A stretch of 64,000 bases of DNA from Lophius americanus (taxonomy: Eukaryota > Chordata > Actinopteri > Lophiiformes > Lophiidae): assembly GCA_037951165.1 (NCBI GenBank), contig JBBDHG010000126.1:1827001-1891000 (forward strand), in the 5' to 3' direction. Of this stretch, positions 36,300 through 48,742 are shown piece by piece. Below the pieces are notes generated by a model. The model saw only the letters and a program-made list of their open reading frames with translations. It was not told the DNA's origin and made no database searches. The stretch's first letter is position 1; every line of letters begins with the position of its first letter. Made by a program: the position numbers and the translations under genes.

Positions 36300-37975
36300 A
36301 ATAAAATCGTATATGCAACAGGTAACTATGTAATGCAATGGACACTAAAAATACCCCCATACCATCACAGATTCGAGAGGTAACCATGGAGTGGACACTA
36401 ACGTCCCCCCATACTATCACAGATGTGACACTTACCCATGCATGGACACTAATACGCCCCCATACTATCACAGATGGGAAAGGTAACCACATGCAATGAT
36501 GCAATGGACACTAACATGCCCCATACCATCACAGATGTGACACTTACCCGTGTAATGGAATCTAACATGCCCCCATACCATCACAGATGTGACACTTACC
36601 CATGTAATGGACACTAACGTTCCCCCATACCATCACAGATGTGACACTTACCCGTGTAATGGACACTAACATGCCCCCATACCATCACAGATGTGACACT
36701 TACCCATGTAATGGACACTAACATGCTCCCATACCATCACAGATGTGACACTTACCCGTGTAATGGAATCTAACATGCCCCCATACCATCACAGATGTGA
36801 CACTTACCCATGTAATGGACACTAACGTTCCCCCATACCATCACAGATGTGACACTTACCCGTGTAATGGACACTAACATGCCCCCATACCATCACAGAT
36901 GTGACACTTACCCATGTAATGGACACTAACATGCTCCCATACCATCACAGATGCAGCAGGTAACCACATGCAATGATGCAATGGACACTAACGTTCTCCC
37001 ATACCATCACAGATGTGACACTTAGCAGTGTAATGGACACCAAGGGTCCCCCATACCATCACAGATGTGACACTTACCAGTATATTGGACACTAACGTTC
37101 CCCCATACCATCACAGATGTGACACTTACCAGTGTAATGGACACTAACATTCCCCCATACCATCACAGATGTGACACTTACCAGTATAATGGACACTAAC
37201 ATTCCCCCATACCATCACAGATGTGACACTTACCAGTGTAATGGACACTAACATTCCCCCATACCATCACAGATGTGACACTTACCCATGTAATGGACAC
37301 TGACATGCCCCCATACCATCACAGATGTGACACTTACCCATGTAATGGACACTAACATGCTCCCATACCATCACAGATGCAGCAGGTAACCACATGCAAT
37401 GATGCAATGGACACCAAGGTTCCCCCATACCATCACAGATGTGACACTTACCAGTGTAATGGACACTAACGTTCCCCCATACCATCACAGATCTGACAGT
37501 TACCATTGTATTGGACACTAACGTTCCCCCATACCATCACAGATGTGACACTTACCAGTGTAATGGACACTAACATTCCCCCATACCATCACAGATGTGA
37601 CACTTACCAGTGTAATGGACACTAACGTTCCCCCATACCATCACAGATGTGACACTTACCAGTGTAATGGACACTAACATTCCCCCATACCATCACAGAT
37701 GTGACACTTACCCATGTAATGGACACTGACATGCCCCCATACCATCACAGATGTGACACTTACCCATGTAATGGACACTGACATGCCCCCATACCATCAC
37801 AGATGTGACACTTACCCATGTAATGGACACTAACTTTCCCCCATACCATCACAGATGTGACACTTACCCATGTAATGGACACTGACATGCCCCCATACCA
37901 TCACAGATGTGACACTTACCCATGTAATGGACACTGACATGCCCCCATACCATCACAGATGTGACAGGCAATGAT
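36300..37975. repeat. 52-bp minisatellite with higher-order structure
   Basis: About 32 head-to-tail copies of a 52-bp unit, GGACACTAACATGCCCCCAT + ACCATCACAGATGTGACACT + TACCCATGTAAT. Unit starts at 36609, 36661 and 36713 confirm the period. Variant units (ATGC, GTTC, ATTC; CCATG, CCGTG or CAGTG; GGAATC for GGACAC) recur in blocks. A four-unit block at 36553 repeats at 36761, exactly 208 bp later. Since 52 is not a multiple of three, the open frames here are not proteins. Confidence 0.95.
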
Positions 37976-40304
37976 GCATGGACTCTGAAACCACCTTATG
38001 GAGGTGGATGGTGGATGATGGAGTTTGCCTGTGAATGGTTGTGATTAGCTGGGGACTAGTGATGGAGGTACACATGGGTTCCAGCCCATCCCCCCTGCAG
38101 GTGGATTTTGGTTTGGTGACGTCAAACGAAGATTAAGCTGCTGCCCAAGACTGATGTGAGGATGACTGTCAAAAACAGATCTTCAAGGGGTTTGATGTCC
38201 TCCTTCTCCGTGACGTTGCGACCACTGCTGGGGTTGTACCGCCATGTTCCTACAGTAGCCCAGGATGGACAAACCAAATGTAATCTCTACTGAGTGTCTT
38301 TGCTGTTTTCAGCAGCCACTGCAGTCAGAGTGTGGAAACACTGCTGGATGCACTAAACGTGATCTATCAGGTAAAAACTATCATGGTTGGCGAAATGAGA
38401 AAAAGTTTCCCCTTTTCCCCTTTCTTGATCGTTGACCTCTTAATCTGTGTGAACCTCTATCACGGTTCACACTCCTCTGCAGTCTGGACCCAGCACTGAT
38501 TGGTCGGTCGGTTGTCCTAAATCCCAACTGGATCATTCTCTTCAACTAGTGTGTGCGTGTGAGAGAGCGAGAGGGGGTGTGTGTGCGAGAGAGAGAGATT
38601 GTGTGTGTGTATGTGTGTTTTTGTGTGTGTGGGTGTGTGTCTGTGCTCCAGTGTGCTGAAATCCTACTGAGCTCCCTGGTATTGTTGCCATGGTGAATTT
38701 CTGATCAGCCAATCAAAGCTTTGTCTGCAGTGTGTCAGTGTGTGTGTGTCTATGTGGGTGTGTGGGTTTAAACACATGCATACAAAACAGCCCAAATTGT
38801 ATAAAACACACATGACACAAACACTCCGGTTGCGCTCCTGCTCAGATAGGTAAAATAAGCACATCTCTGTCTCCTCTCTCTCCTCCCATCCCTCGTCCCT
38901 GGTCTCTCCTCCGTCTTATTGCCATGGAAACTCTGGTGAGATTGCAGGTTGCAGCAGCAATAAGGGGGGGCAGCTAGGGAGTGAGGGTGAGTGTGTGGAA
39001 GAGACAGGGGAGGCAAACTGAGGTAAAATAACATATAATATGTAATAAGAAAATAATAATATATCCCCTTCATCATATTATGAGGGGATATATGTTTATA
39101 TATCCTCCTCATAATCCAGGTCCCTGGTTATCTGACACCCCTCCTCTCTGTCTCTGCCCATCATGTTCCTGCTTCCCCCCAGAGTGAGGAGAAACACGAG
39201 TTCCTCCCTCTGCTGACCAGCATCTAAATGACCTTATAACAATATAAGTAGGCCTCATTGCCTTCTAATAATAGCGCGAGTGTTCCGATTAACACCTTCA
39301 ATTCCTTTCCAAAGCCTTCCTGGGAGGATTTTCTGACTTTAGGAAGATTTTAAAGCGACATCACATGACTTTGAGAATAACTAGGCCGTCGCTGTCGTCC
39401 CCGACAGCAAGGGCATGTCCCCGAAAACCCCCCAATCTCCCATGGTGTCCATATGTGTCAGCCCTATGCTCTAAGATACGATCCCACAGTGACTCAAGTA
39501 TATGATAAGTACCGTTAATATGTTTTTCTGATATCAGTGATAAAACAAGACAGATTTACTTTAATGTTGACTGTTCATTCTTAGGAGATAAAGTTAGACA
39601 CAGTTGGAATTATGATTAATGAAGTTATCGACGAGAACTGTGTTTTCCACAATAAACTCACTCTGATGAGTAAAACATCAACTATCATAGTTAAATTACA
39701 TAAATATGAGATAGATCTCCTTGTGTGGATTCATCTGCACCAAATCTGGACTAAATCAGACCGGTGGGTTGGAAGTCATGTCCTTAAAACTGTGGTTTTG
39801 GAGAAAAAGCTCCCCCTAGTGGGATAAATATGCAACTGACCTTTCCCCCAAATTGGTACGGTTCTTCCTCGCACTACGGTCTCTGAGGATACAAATTTAA
39901 GTTAAGTGTTTCATGATGAAAAGCGTGAACACACTTAGTTTCATGGTTTCTTGTTTGTCTTTAGCTGCTACGTAAGCAGAGACAAACTGTTCTCCAGATA
40001 TTCTGAGTGACAGGGAGAGAAAAACAGAGACGGTACGGATTTGATTTAAATCTTTATTTCGTGACAGAGACGCTGCTGGAAACAGAAACAGACAACCGTC
40101 TGTTTCTGTGTCTGTCATCGTCTGTCATGGTTACTGATATGTGAGCACAGTCCGTTCATCACACATCATCTGTGCGGGTAATCCTCGACAACATACTCTG
40201 AAAAGTATTATTCTTAGAATACTGACGCATTCGTCCGGTGGGGTGTTATAAAGTCATCGTTTCATTGTCATCTCCAGGACGGTGTGACAACTTACAAACA
40301 GTCA
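37976..40304. other. Intergenic, no supported gene
   Basis: The stretch contains a GT/GA microsatellite (about 38547-38640), two exon-like blocks discussed as a finding (38313-38370, 39183-39227) and a plus copy of the unnamed dispersed repeat (about 39383-39925). Confidence 0.5.
39383..39925 (+). repeat. Copy of the unnamed dispersed repeat
   Basis: It starts ACTAGGCCGTCGCTGTCGTC and shares the order of motifs GATAGATCTCC, CCAAATCTGGACTAAATC, CCCCCTAGTGGGATAAATAT and GGTCTCTGAGGATACAAATT with the copies at 32250 and 47636. Confidence 0.7.
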
Positions 40305-40560
40305 GGGCGACGGTGGCTCAGTTGGTAGAGCGGTTGTCCACATATCTGAAGGTCGGTGGTTCAATCCCCGGCTGCTGCGGTCCAAAGTGTCTCTGGGCAA
40401 GATGCTGAACCCTAAGCTACTCCCCATGGAACAGTCGTTGGGACCATTGGATGATGGTTTCTGCTCCTGGTGGAGCTCCTGGAGTGTGTGGTGCCTTGTA
40501 TGGCAGCCACTACCATCACTGTGTAAAATGGTAAATGGATTGTACTCCTACAGCACTTTT
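40305..40560 (+). repeat. tRNA-derived SINE (plus)
   Basis: The element starts GGGCGACGGTGGCTCAGTTG with box A at 40314-40325 and box B GGTTCAATCC at 40358-40367. A fish-type body (GTGTCTCTGGGCAAGATGCT) and tail (GTAAATGGATTGTACTCCTA) follow. It faces a second copy on the other strand. Confidence 0.85.
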
Positions 40561-40855
40561 CTAGTTTGCTTGACCACTGAAAGCACTTTTACAACACAGG
40601 TGAACATTGATCCGCTCACTGACTCACCCATTTAGCCATTTAGCCATTTGAAGTAAGCTGGAGTTCATTATCTTGCTCAAGGCGAGATACAAGACATGTA
40701 CCGCAGTGACCGGGGTTTGAACCACTGACCTTCAGGTAAGTGGACAACTGCTCTACCAACTGAGCCACCGTCGCCCTGACTGATGCTGTAAAAGCGCTTT
40801 GAGTGGTTGAGCAGACTAGAACAGTGATATATAAGTAGAGTCCTTCTACCATTAA
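40561..40855 (-). repeat. tRNA-derived SINE (minus), inverted partner
   Basis: The reverse strand has the same head: CCACCGTCGCCC at 40766-40777 on the plus strand is the reverse complement of GGGCGACGGTGG, and the box B complement GGTTTGAACC lies at about 40713-40722. The right flank contains AAGCGCTTTGAGTGGT and a TATAAGTAGAGTCC tail common in fish repeats. Confidence 0.8.
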
Positions 40856-41019
40856 TTAAAAAAAGAAGGAACTCAAAGAAAACACGAGATGGAAAAATAT
40901 GTTAAGTGTTCTTTTTGCTAGATCAGGAATATAAAAAGCTTCTTTTTCTTAATTGCTACTCAATCTATGAGAAAACAAAAATGGGGATTGGTGCCGCCCT
41001 GGACGCATCCTGCTTCTCT

Positions 41020-41540
41020 AACAGCATGCAGTGAATGTGTGAGACTGAGTTTGAACAATCGGATCTGGATTTGATTCTGGATCCCTTATATGACATTCTT
41101 GTTGAGTTATTTCTTGGTTCATTTCATATTTTTATTTCTCATCGCTCGTTTCTTGTGTGTTTCACTCGTGCTCCTTCTCCCTCTCTGTGTCTGTCTTCTC
41201 CTGTGTCGTCTCTATTCTCCTCTTGTGTGTTTGTTCATCACTTTCACCTGTGTTTCCCCTCCAGCTGTGCCCCATTGTCTCCTTCCCCCAGTTTTTCTTC
41301 TTCTTTAGTTTATACTGGTGTTTTTTTGTGTTTTGGACTTTGCTTGTCTTTTGGATTCGGCCTCTGTCTTCTGCATCTGGATTGTTTGCTGAACTGGACT
41401 GGTCTTGGTTTTGACCACTTCCTGTTGCCTGCATTTTTGTTAAACCACCAAACTGCACCTGCTGTGTTTCTGCCTCTGCTATCATGTGTCTGCATCAGGG
41501 TCTTAAACGTTGCTCCTGCTAAGTCCCTCACAATGTCCAT
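41020..41540 (+). repeat. Possible solo-LTR-like repeat
   Basis: A pyrimidine-rich stretch with CACCTGTGTTTCCCC, TTGACC...CTGCC and a GTGTCTGCATCAGGGTCTTA end resembles the 3' portion of fish Ty3/gypsy-type LTRs. The 200-codon plus frame here is low-complexity Leu/Phe/Ser and not a protein I recognise. The family call is uncertain. Confidence 0.35.
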
Positions 41541-41689
41541 TAAAGTGTTTAAAGCCCTACTGGACCCGTCCTGCTGGAGTAATCAACTCTTGAGTTTTAA
41601 AGGGTGGATGCAAAATTTTACCCCCGTTGCATTTTAGGATTATTGGATAGATCTCCTGTCAGTGCTTTGCAATAATAGTTGTTACTTTA

Positions 41690-41835
41690 TTCATGACATT
41701 GTAATTAAAGTTCAACATCGTGAAATTTACCCTTTGCATTCGGCCCCTCCCTGAGGAAGCCGTGAGTCGCCGCTGTGAAGCGGCCCGGACCCACGCATGT
41801 GGCGTCAGGGGCTGGGCTCAAACCCTAATCAAATC
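41690..41835 (-). repeat. Diverged SINE fragment
   Basis: GTGAAATTTACCCTTTGCAT followed by CCCCTCCCTGAGG is a worn copy of the tail region of the SINE at 28572-28832, in the same orientation. Confidence 0.6.
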
Positions 41836-41879
41836 ACACAGGAACCCTTTGAATGTGTCAACACATCAGATTATGTCAC

Positions 41880-42420
41880 ATTATCTCTAAACACAATTGT
41901 TGCTTTTACTGCTCAGTGCATTCTCCAAACGATTCTCCGGGACTTTGTTTTTATGATCCACCGCTGAAGTGATGCAGATCAAGACGCCAGCTTCTGGCAG
42001 CGGTCCTGAAGAATCTTAGCCCATTCCTCAGGAACAAAGATCTTCAGTTCTGAGATGAGAAAATATTTGATGTGCAACAACCAACGTCTTCAAATCCCAT
42101 CACAGATTTTCTCTGGGATTCAAATGAAATATTTATTGATGACTGTAGATTTTTTCAGAACCTCTTCTGGCTGGACTTTGAGGTCTGCTGTGGATCCTTG
42201 TCCAATGATGCCCAAGAATGAGTTTCCTCACACACGGAAAGAAACATGGGAGGAAACAACTTCTGGGATGTCCTGATGCTTAATGGAAACCATATAACCT
42301 GCTTCCTTCTTCCTCATCCGTACATACTGCTGATCCAGAGACTCCAAACCTCCGAACCGCTGTGTCTGACCTAGATGGTCTGACCTAGATGGAGGGTTTT
42401 TGGAGGTTTGGAGCAACTTT
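41880..42420 (-). pseudogene. Decayed Tc1-like transposase fragment
   Basis: The plus strand carries GATCAAGACGCCAGCTTCTG, TCTTCAAATCCCATCACAG and CTGGGATTCAAATGAA. These are worn versions of the antisense strand of a common fish Tc1-like element. On the reverse strand, pieces such as AKILQDRCQKLAS resemble the EEWAKI... region near the transposase C-terminus. There are many stops. Confidence 0.55.
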
Positions 42421-45169
42421 TCTTATGATTTTGGGTCAGCAGGGGTGAACATCTAGATTCTAGACTCTACAAGTTTCTAGATTCTAGAGTCTAGAAGTTT
42501 CTAGAATGACTATCACCCAGCTCTGAAGCAAGAACTTCCATGAAATCCGGTTCTCCTGTAAATGAGACCTTCTCTTTCAGTTTTAGATGTAATAAGAATT
42601 TAGAAAAACCGAGCACATTTTTATGTAAATATTTAACATGCCATTACTTTTCAGTTTTATCGTGGCTCTTATGTTCCAGAAACCTTTGGTCGATGAAGAA
42701 ACTTTAGCTGAATCTCTAGTGAAGCGGAAGTGAGCCGAGAATGACTCTGAATGAATCTTAACGTGTGTGTGTTATAATACACAAAGTCATTTATCAATGA
42801 AATCTTGGTTTATTAAATAAATTGGAAAATTACAGTGGCGTTACAATGTATTCACAGAACAAAAACCTTATTTCAAAACCAATTTGTATTTTTCCTCTTT
42901 TAAAACCTTTAAATGCAAACATAATAACACTTTTTTCTTTTGTCTTCAGGCAACCCTCTATCCACCTAAACAGTAAAATCCAGCAGGATGACTGAACGCT
43001 GCCGTCTGTTCACACCGTCAACGGATGGATTTGTACTTCCAGTAAATCAGGCTGTGCTAAACATTAGCATTGTTCACTGAGCTGACTACTTCATACCCAT
43101 GAGTATAAAGATACAAATGTCTATTTACAGCAGCAGGAACAGCAGCGTTCCTGTCGTTGGCCTTTACAAATGGCGAGTAGCGCATGTCGAATGTTTACTG
43201 TATAAATCTGATAGAAAACAACAACAGCAGCAAAGCTGAGCCGACGCTCAGAAGCCAATAAATATAAGGTTTTGTCACCACTAGATCCTGTGAGACTCGC
43301 ATGACAGCAAACGACATGCTTCACGGGACAGGGACGTGTCCAGGAAAGGGGTCGGGGGGTCTCCAGGGATGGGCTCCCCTGAAAACCGATTCATCGTGCC
43401 AATATCTTCACCCTCCAATTCAACTATTCGGTTGAGCTCATTCTGAGTCTCTATTTCTGATTGAAAAATGAGCCAGGTGACAGAACCGGTTTACAATACG
43501 ACCCAGCGGCTCCATGTATATGCTAAAGAGTAAGGGGCCACGCATGAAGCCATGGGGGGCACCACAGGTCAAAGGGACCCCCGAGGAGGAGGCAATAATC
43601 ATGTCTATTAAGAAAAGATAAGTAGGCTTTTCTTTTAGAAATTCTGGATTTTGGGAGGATTAATTATATCTTGTCAAATAAATAAATGAAGCCTGAAAAT
43701 CCCCAAACTTAGGATTCTTGTGTTTGAAGCAGACATGAGAATGAAACCATACTGAATGATGGTGTGTGTGTAAGCTAGGGTTGATTTTGATCGCTTTTAA
43801 TTTAATTATCTTACTCTTAAATTCTTCTTAAATTTACGATATTTAGTCAAAGTTTAAAAAAAGTGTGAACTTTCATAGTCGATGACAAAGGTTGAGATTT
43901 TAGTCCTGTCTAAAAATTTCCGTTGATCCAGTCTAAACTAAACCAACATTTGTTTTGGTCATATTCCAGTTCAGACTATCTGATCTTTATCTGATGGGAA
44001 ACTGCTTGAATGATTCAGAGTTTTGCAGATTTTAAAGTTTGTATTTCAGCGAGGCCGGGCTTCTGAACTATTTAACGTTTGACGATAAGTTCAGATAGTT
44101 TCAGCTCGAGTCAGTCTTCAGCAGATCACACTGAGAATCTGAGCTCCAGCTATCCTGAGGGGATCTTAAGAAGAACCAGCTGCTACATGGTTCCTTTAGT
44201 CTTTACACCGGTAGCCTGGTCGGACCACTGATCAGTACATCAGGACCTTCATCCGGGTTTGTGGGTGAAAATACAGAAAATTCATAAATTTTTTGCGAAC
44301 TTAATGAACGCTAGTGTTAAACCATGTGACTTAAGACTTAACATATTAAGTCTTAAGCCTGACTTAAGCCTTCGTACATAATTCTGACCAACTGACTTAA
44401 GACATAAGTCACTCACCTATTCCAATGCCTGCATAAGTCAGAGGGCCACCCCCGTGAAATCTCCTGGACACGCCCCTGCTGGGACACATGACTCTAGTCA
44501 TCGTTTTAAAGAAACAGTGCAGCATCATGGGAAATCTGCGTAGTTAAACTTGTTAGAGCATGAAAGTAGCTTCTAGACTTTTCAGTATGACACATTTCAA
44601 CATTTCGCTCTCTAAATATTCCTTATATTCTTCTTGTGCAAGTCTCCTAACAACCATTTAAAGCTTCAGGTGAGAAAAACCAAAGGGTTTTCTGTTCAGT
44701 GTGTTCAGGGACCCACAGCAGCGCTGGTAGGTCACAGTGATGAGTCACGGGGGCAAGGCGGGGGACCCGACCGTAAAAACACACCGTCAGTCAGATCCGA
44801 CCGCCTTCAAGGTCCTTCAGTAAGAATCCCAGTAACATTTCTTTCTCAGCCGACTGGACTGGATGCGAAAACGGAGGGCGACCAAGATGTTAGCAAAAAT
44901 AATGAAATCAACTGATCCAAACATTTAAGTATCTATACATATATAAAAGAAAATTTAGTGAAAAAAACAGTGATTATAGCAAATAAGACGATGTAAACTG
45001 TGGATTATTCAGACTACAAATATTAGCATGAAGGCTAGCTATGTAGCGTTCATTTAATTAACAACATGTAGCCTAATAACTGACAAACCAACAGCTTTTA
45101 CTCGTTTATTATCAGTATCTTCCTCGGAGACTCACGTCGTCATGAGCTCCTTCTGTATAACAGAGTCTG
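42421..45169. other. Intergenic, no supported gene
   Basis: The stretch contains TCTAGA-rich repeats (42451-42506) and a CTTAAG palindrome (44330-44357). Open frames at 43121-43324 and 44634-44915 show no family or splice support. Confidence 0.45.
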
Positions 45170-45710
45170 AGGGCCACATTCAGAGAGAAAGCTCAGAGAT
45201 GTCTAGTTAAAGTTGATATATAAGAAAAAACTAATCATAATTTCACAAAAACGTAATAAAATCAGAGGATAAAGTTGCCTTCTTAAAAGGTGGAAGTCTT
45301 GATATACTTGTGTAATAATCTAATATCTCATTCGCTCACTGGTGACGCTCTTCTGATATTAATCCTCTCATAATTAGGACTTTTGGGTATTCTATTATTA
45401 ACATTATGACCTGTTCTTTTCTCATGTTAAAATTGTTCCCGTTATACTTTTATTTTTGTTATACTTAAAATTCTTCCTTTACTCTTGTGATATTTAACAT
45501 TTACTCTTATGAAATTAAAACTTAACTCTCATAAAATTCAAAATATGTATTTTAGAACATTAAAATCTTAATGTTATGACTCTTATTTTGAAAAATTAGG
45601 ACTTTATTCTTATAACATCAAATCTTACTAATACAAAATTATAATTTTATTATAAGTATATTACGACTTCTTAATTTACCCCCATAATCTCCGTTCCTCA
45701 GTGTGGCCCT
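45170..45710. mobile_element. MITE with AGGGCCACA terminal inverted repeats
   Basis: The left end is AGGGCCACATTCAG (45170-45183); the right end CTCAGTGTGGCCCT (45697-45710) is its reverse complement with two changes. The 540-bp inside is AT-rich and made of worn tandem motifs such as TTACGACTT and TTATTCTTATAA. No coding capacity. The left end of a second copy is AAGGCCACATTGAG at 49885, and a third body-only copy lies at 54340-54560. Confidence 0.72.
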
Positions 45711-47635
45711 TATACTCCACTGTTTGTCCACACACAGATTAATAATACAATAAATTCAGGAAATCAAGGGCTAAAATAACATTTGATTATTAAGGCTGCA
45801 GACAAGTCTTACTTGCGAGTTTAAGGGTTAACAACAGGTTCACAGATGTCTAGATTCAACATTTATTTCACAGAATCCCGCAAACACAAACAAAACCAAA
45901 AGAATAAAACTAGAATTACCTACAAAATAAAACATCTCTTTACAATACAGTCAGAAGCCCAAGCAGTCAAACAGCACTTCCTGTGGATAAATCAGGGTTT
46001 AGAGAAGCGCTCCGGAGGCAGGAATGATCCGGTTCACTCACGTCCCTCCAGATAATTGATCAATCGCCATCGTGTGTGTGGGGGATCTGGGAATATTGCA
46101 CATTAAAGAGAAGAGTCAGTGTCATCTCTTTGAACAATTCCAATCTGAAGCAGGAACGATGCAGGTGGGCTTCATGAGGGCAATGGTGGCTCAGTTCCAT
46201 TAAGTGTCCCTCTGTACTACAGCAGCATCTCCTCGGGGAGACGCTGTCCTCCAGTTACCTTCTGTGACACGTCCAAAACAGTCCTCTGCTACGTCCTCTT
46301 AGTCCAGACATCTCCTGCATGAGCACAAACCTTCCATTCAGTTCTCACAGGGCTGCCAGAAATAACTCTTTAATGGAACTTGTGCTTTCCGTTTCCGACA
46401 GTCCGATTTTAAATTTTCAAATGTGGACAGATGAGGTGAGGTAACAAAGTCCCTTCTTAGTTGGAAATGGATAAATGCTATGTTGGAAATGCTTAAAATA
46501 AGAAATAAAATGAACAAGTACTCAGTAAAGTTATCATACGCTAAGAACGTAAACATGCTGTGAGGTTTCTCCACTAACACTATAAAATTCGATCGTGTCC
46601 CTCGAAACTTTAAGGTTCCTCCGCAAACCCAACGACACTCACAATCCCACTGCGCCGCGTCTTACGAGCTCAATAGATCCAAACTTCCTTCAAAAGGGAG
46701 TTATTTCTCGCTCAAAGCACATAAAACTGTCCCATGTACAACTCAGAAACTAGAATACATTCACTTGAAATGTTTGCGCTGATATCTACAGGTAGCTGAG
46801 TAATTCCACTCCACGGACATGCCTTTGACATCAAGTTACAGCTCTTGTGTTCGATTACAAACTACATTCCACGACATCTACCATATCAAAATATACATCT
46901 CTATCTGCAGGGCTATTTACAGGGATGGCCCTGGAATGACGGGAGCGTTCTGTTTTGATGTTTTTGCTGGAAATGCAGTAGGCCTCATTCGCGACATGTA
47001 CATATGTGAAAAATAATGAGCTATCGCAGCAGTGTTGTATGCGTACATTCCTCGGGAGCGGGTTTCCGTAATAACACGACTCTATCCTTTCATTTTCCAC
47101 ATGGAGAGGAAATGTGGTTGAGGCTGGTGAAGCAGCTTTGGTTTCTGGATGGAGTGTGCGTGAGTCATTTCACATTAATGTGGTTTAGTAAAGACTCCTT
47201 TACGATTATAAAGACTAAAAAAGAAAAAATCCTCGCCCACCTACCTGTCCGTGGCAAATGTGTCCTGTACTGGTTCTGCTTCCTGTAGAGGCGTAGCGCC
47301 GAAACCCTTCAAGGATCCTGACCGCTGCTTAAACTGTTGGCATCATCGTGACGTTTTTCTTGTTTCCACATGAACAGATAACAACGCGCTGGAAATGCTA
47401 AAAGAACAGCGCTCATATTTATGTTATCTACAGTAAATTTCTCGTCTACCTGACCGCTTTCCCAACCCAAGCCAGCATTCACCCGTCCACACAGAGGCCC
47501 CCGTGTGAGGCGCCCCCCCCGCTCATCCGGAGCCATAACCATTCAAATCATTTCAAACACTCCAACACCGATGTTGTATTCAGCATCTCGCTCAAGGACA
47601 CTTCAACATCGACTTCTGAGCCACAGCTGTCCTCA
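45711..47635. other. Unassigned sequence, possible distal UTR or conserved non-coding
   Basis: This stretch looks unique and not repetitive. TTTATT near 45861 would be an AATAAA on the minus strand. I see no coding exon. It could be the 3' UTR of a minus-strand transcript, but nothing ties it to PLPPR4. Confidence 0.25.
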
Positions 47636-48060
47636 AACTAGTCCTACGCTGTCATCCCCGACAAGCGAGGGTATGTCCTCCAAAAGCCCCCGATCCACTG
47701 CGTTGTACAAGCAATCTCCTAGATTGAACTCTACAAAATAAATGTAAAAGTTAAGTGCCAAAAGGTTTTTTTCCGAAAAGACTTCCAACTAGTGAGTAAA
47801 ATATAAACCATTAAAGTAAAATATGATATATACTATATAGATTTCATCGAATCGATCTATATGAACCAAATTTGGACTAAATCGGACCAACGGTTGAGAA
47901 ATGAGGATGGAGACATAATTGACCCTAGTATCAGAAATATACAACCGACCTTTCCCAAAATCGATCCAGTTCTTCCTCACACTAATGTCTATGTGGGTAT
48001 TAAGAAATGATCCAAGAGACAGGGTTTGAGTTATGGGGTGACAATTCCATTTCCCCCCAA
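47636..48060 (+). repeat. Copy of the unnamed dispersed repeat
   Basis: It starts ACTAGTCCTACGCTGTCATC and continues with GAGTAAAATATAAACCATTA, TTTGGACTAAATCGGACCAA and TTCCTCACACTAATGTCTAT. This is the most complete plus-strand copy together with the one at 39383-39925. Confidence 0.7.
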
Positions 48061-48742
48061 CTTTTCAGGGTCGTATTTACCAGAACCTCTTTATGATGCC
48101 CCCCAGGATACCTCGGCTTCTAAGAGCAGACCCATTTAACTGAAGAAGAAAAGATTCCACATCATCAGATAACTGCAGAGAAATCATCAAAGACAACAAG
48201 AATAAAAGTTTAGAGATGACTTCCCAGACCAGCCTGATCCTGATCTCAACTGGACCGAGCTGAGACTGACAAAGAAGGTAAGCAAGAACACCTGACTGGA
48301 GAAACGGTTGAGAGGTAACCCGCTGGAATATCAACTCAAGTTTCAAAGATGGCTGCATACTGATGGATTGACGGCACTGCAAGCGCTGACCCCAGCATCC
48401 CTGGAAACGGCGAGGTCACGGAGTGGCTGAAAAGCTCACAGCTGTAGCCTCCAACCTCCTCAATTTACCCCCAATTCTTTCAAAGCAGATCAAGAGCTCG
48501 TCACGTTGCACCGCTGTGGAGCAGATGCGACCAGCGGGGGAGCGATTGCTCCACACAGTGCGGCTGTAGGTTTCCTGCTGAGTTGAATCCAGCAGGTTGA
48601 CTGCACAGATCTCAACTCTGAGGGGTTTAAGGAAGTTTGATCTTCAGGTTTTCTTTCATGGCAGGATTTGATGCTCTGTTTCTTTTTCTTTTGCTAAATA
48701 ATAAGCACGATCTTCCATTTGTCAAAACAGTAAACAGATATC

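Noticed and set aside
37282..37518. Minus-strand frame with repeated CHICDGMG motifs in the minisatellite
   Set aside because: The 52-bp unit is not a multiple of three, and the frame arises only from the tandem repeat.
38313..38370. TPR exon of ASPH
   Set aside because: The peptide only loosely recalls a TPR-region segment, the incoming phase does not fit exon 13, and no other catalytic exons lie nearby.
40305..40378. tRNA gene candidate
   Set aside because: Boxes A and B are present, but the body and tail are those of a SINE and an inverted copy lies next to it.
41035..41637. 200-codon plus frame
   Set aside because: The translation is low-complexity Leu/Phe/Ser/Cys, has no known domain, and lies in pyrimidine-rich repeat-like sequence.
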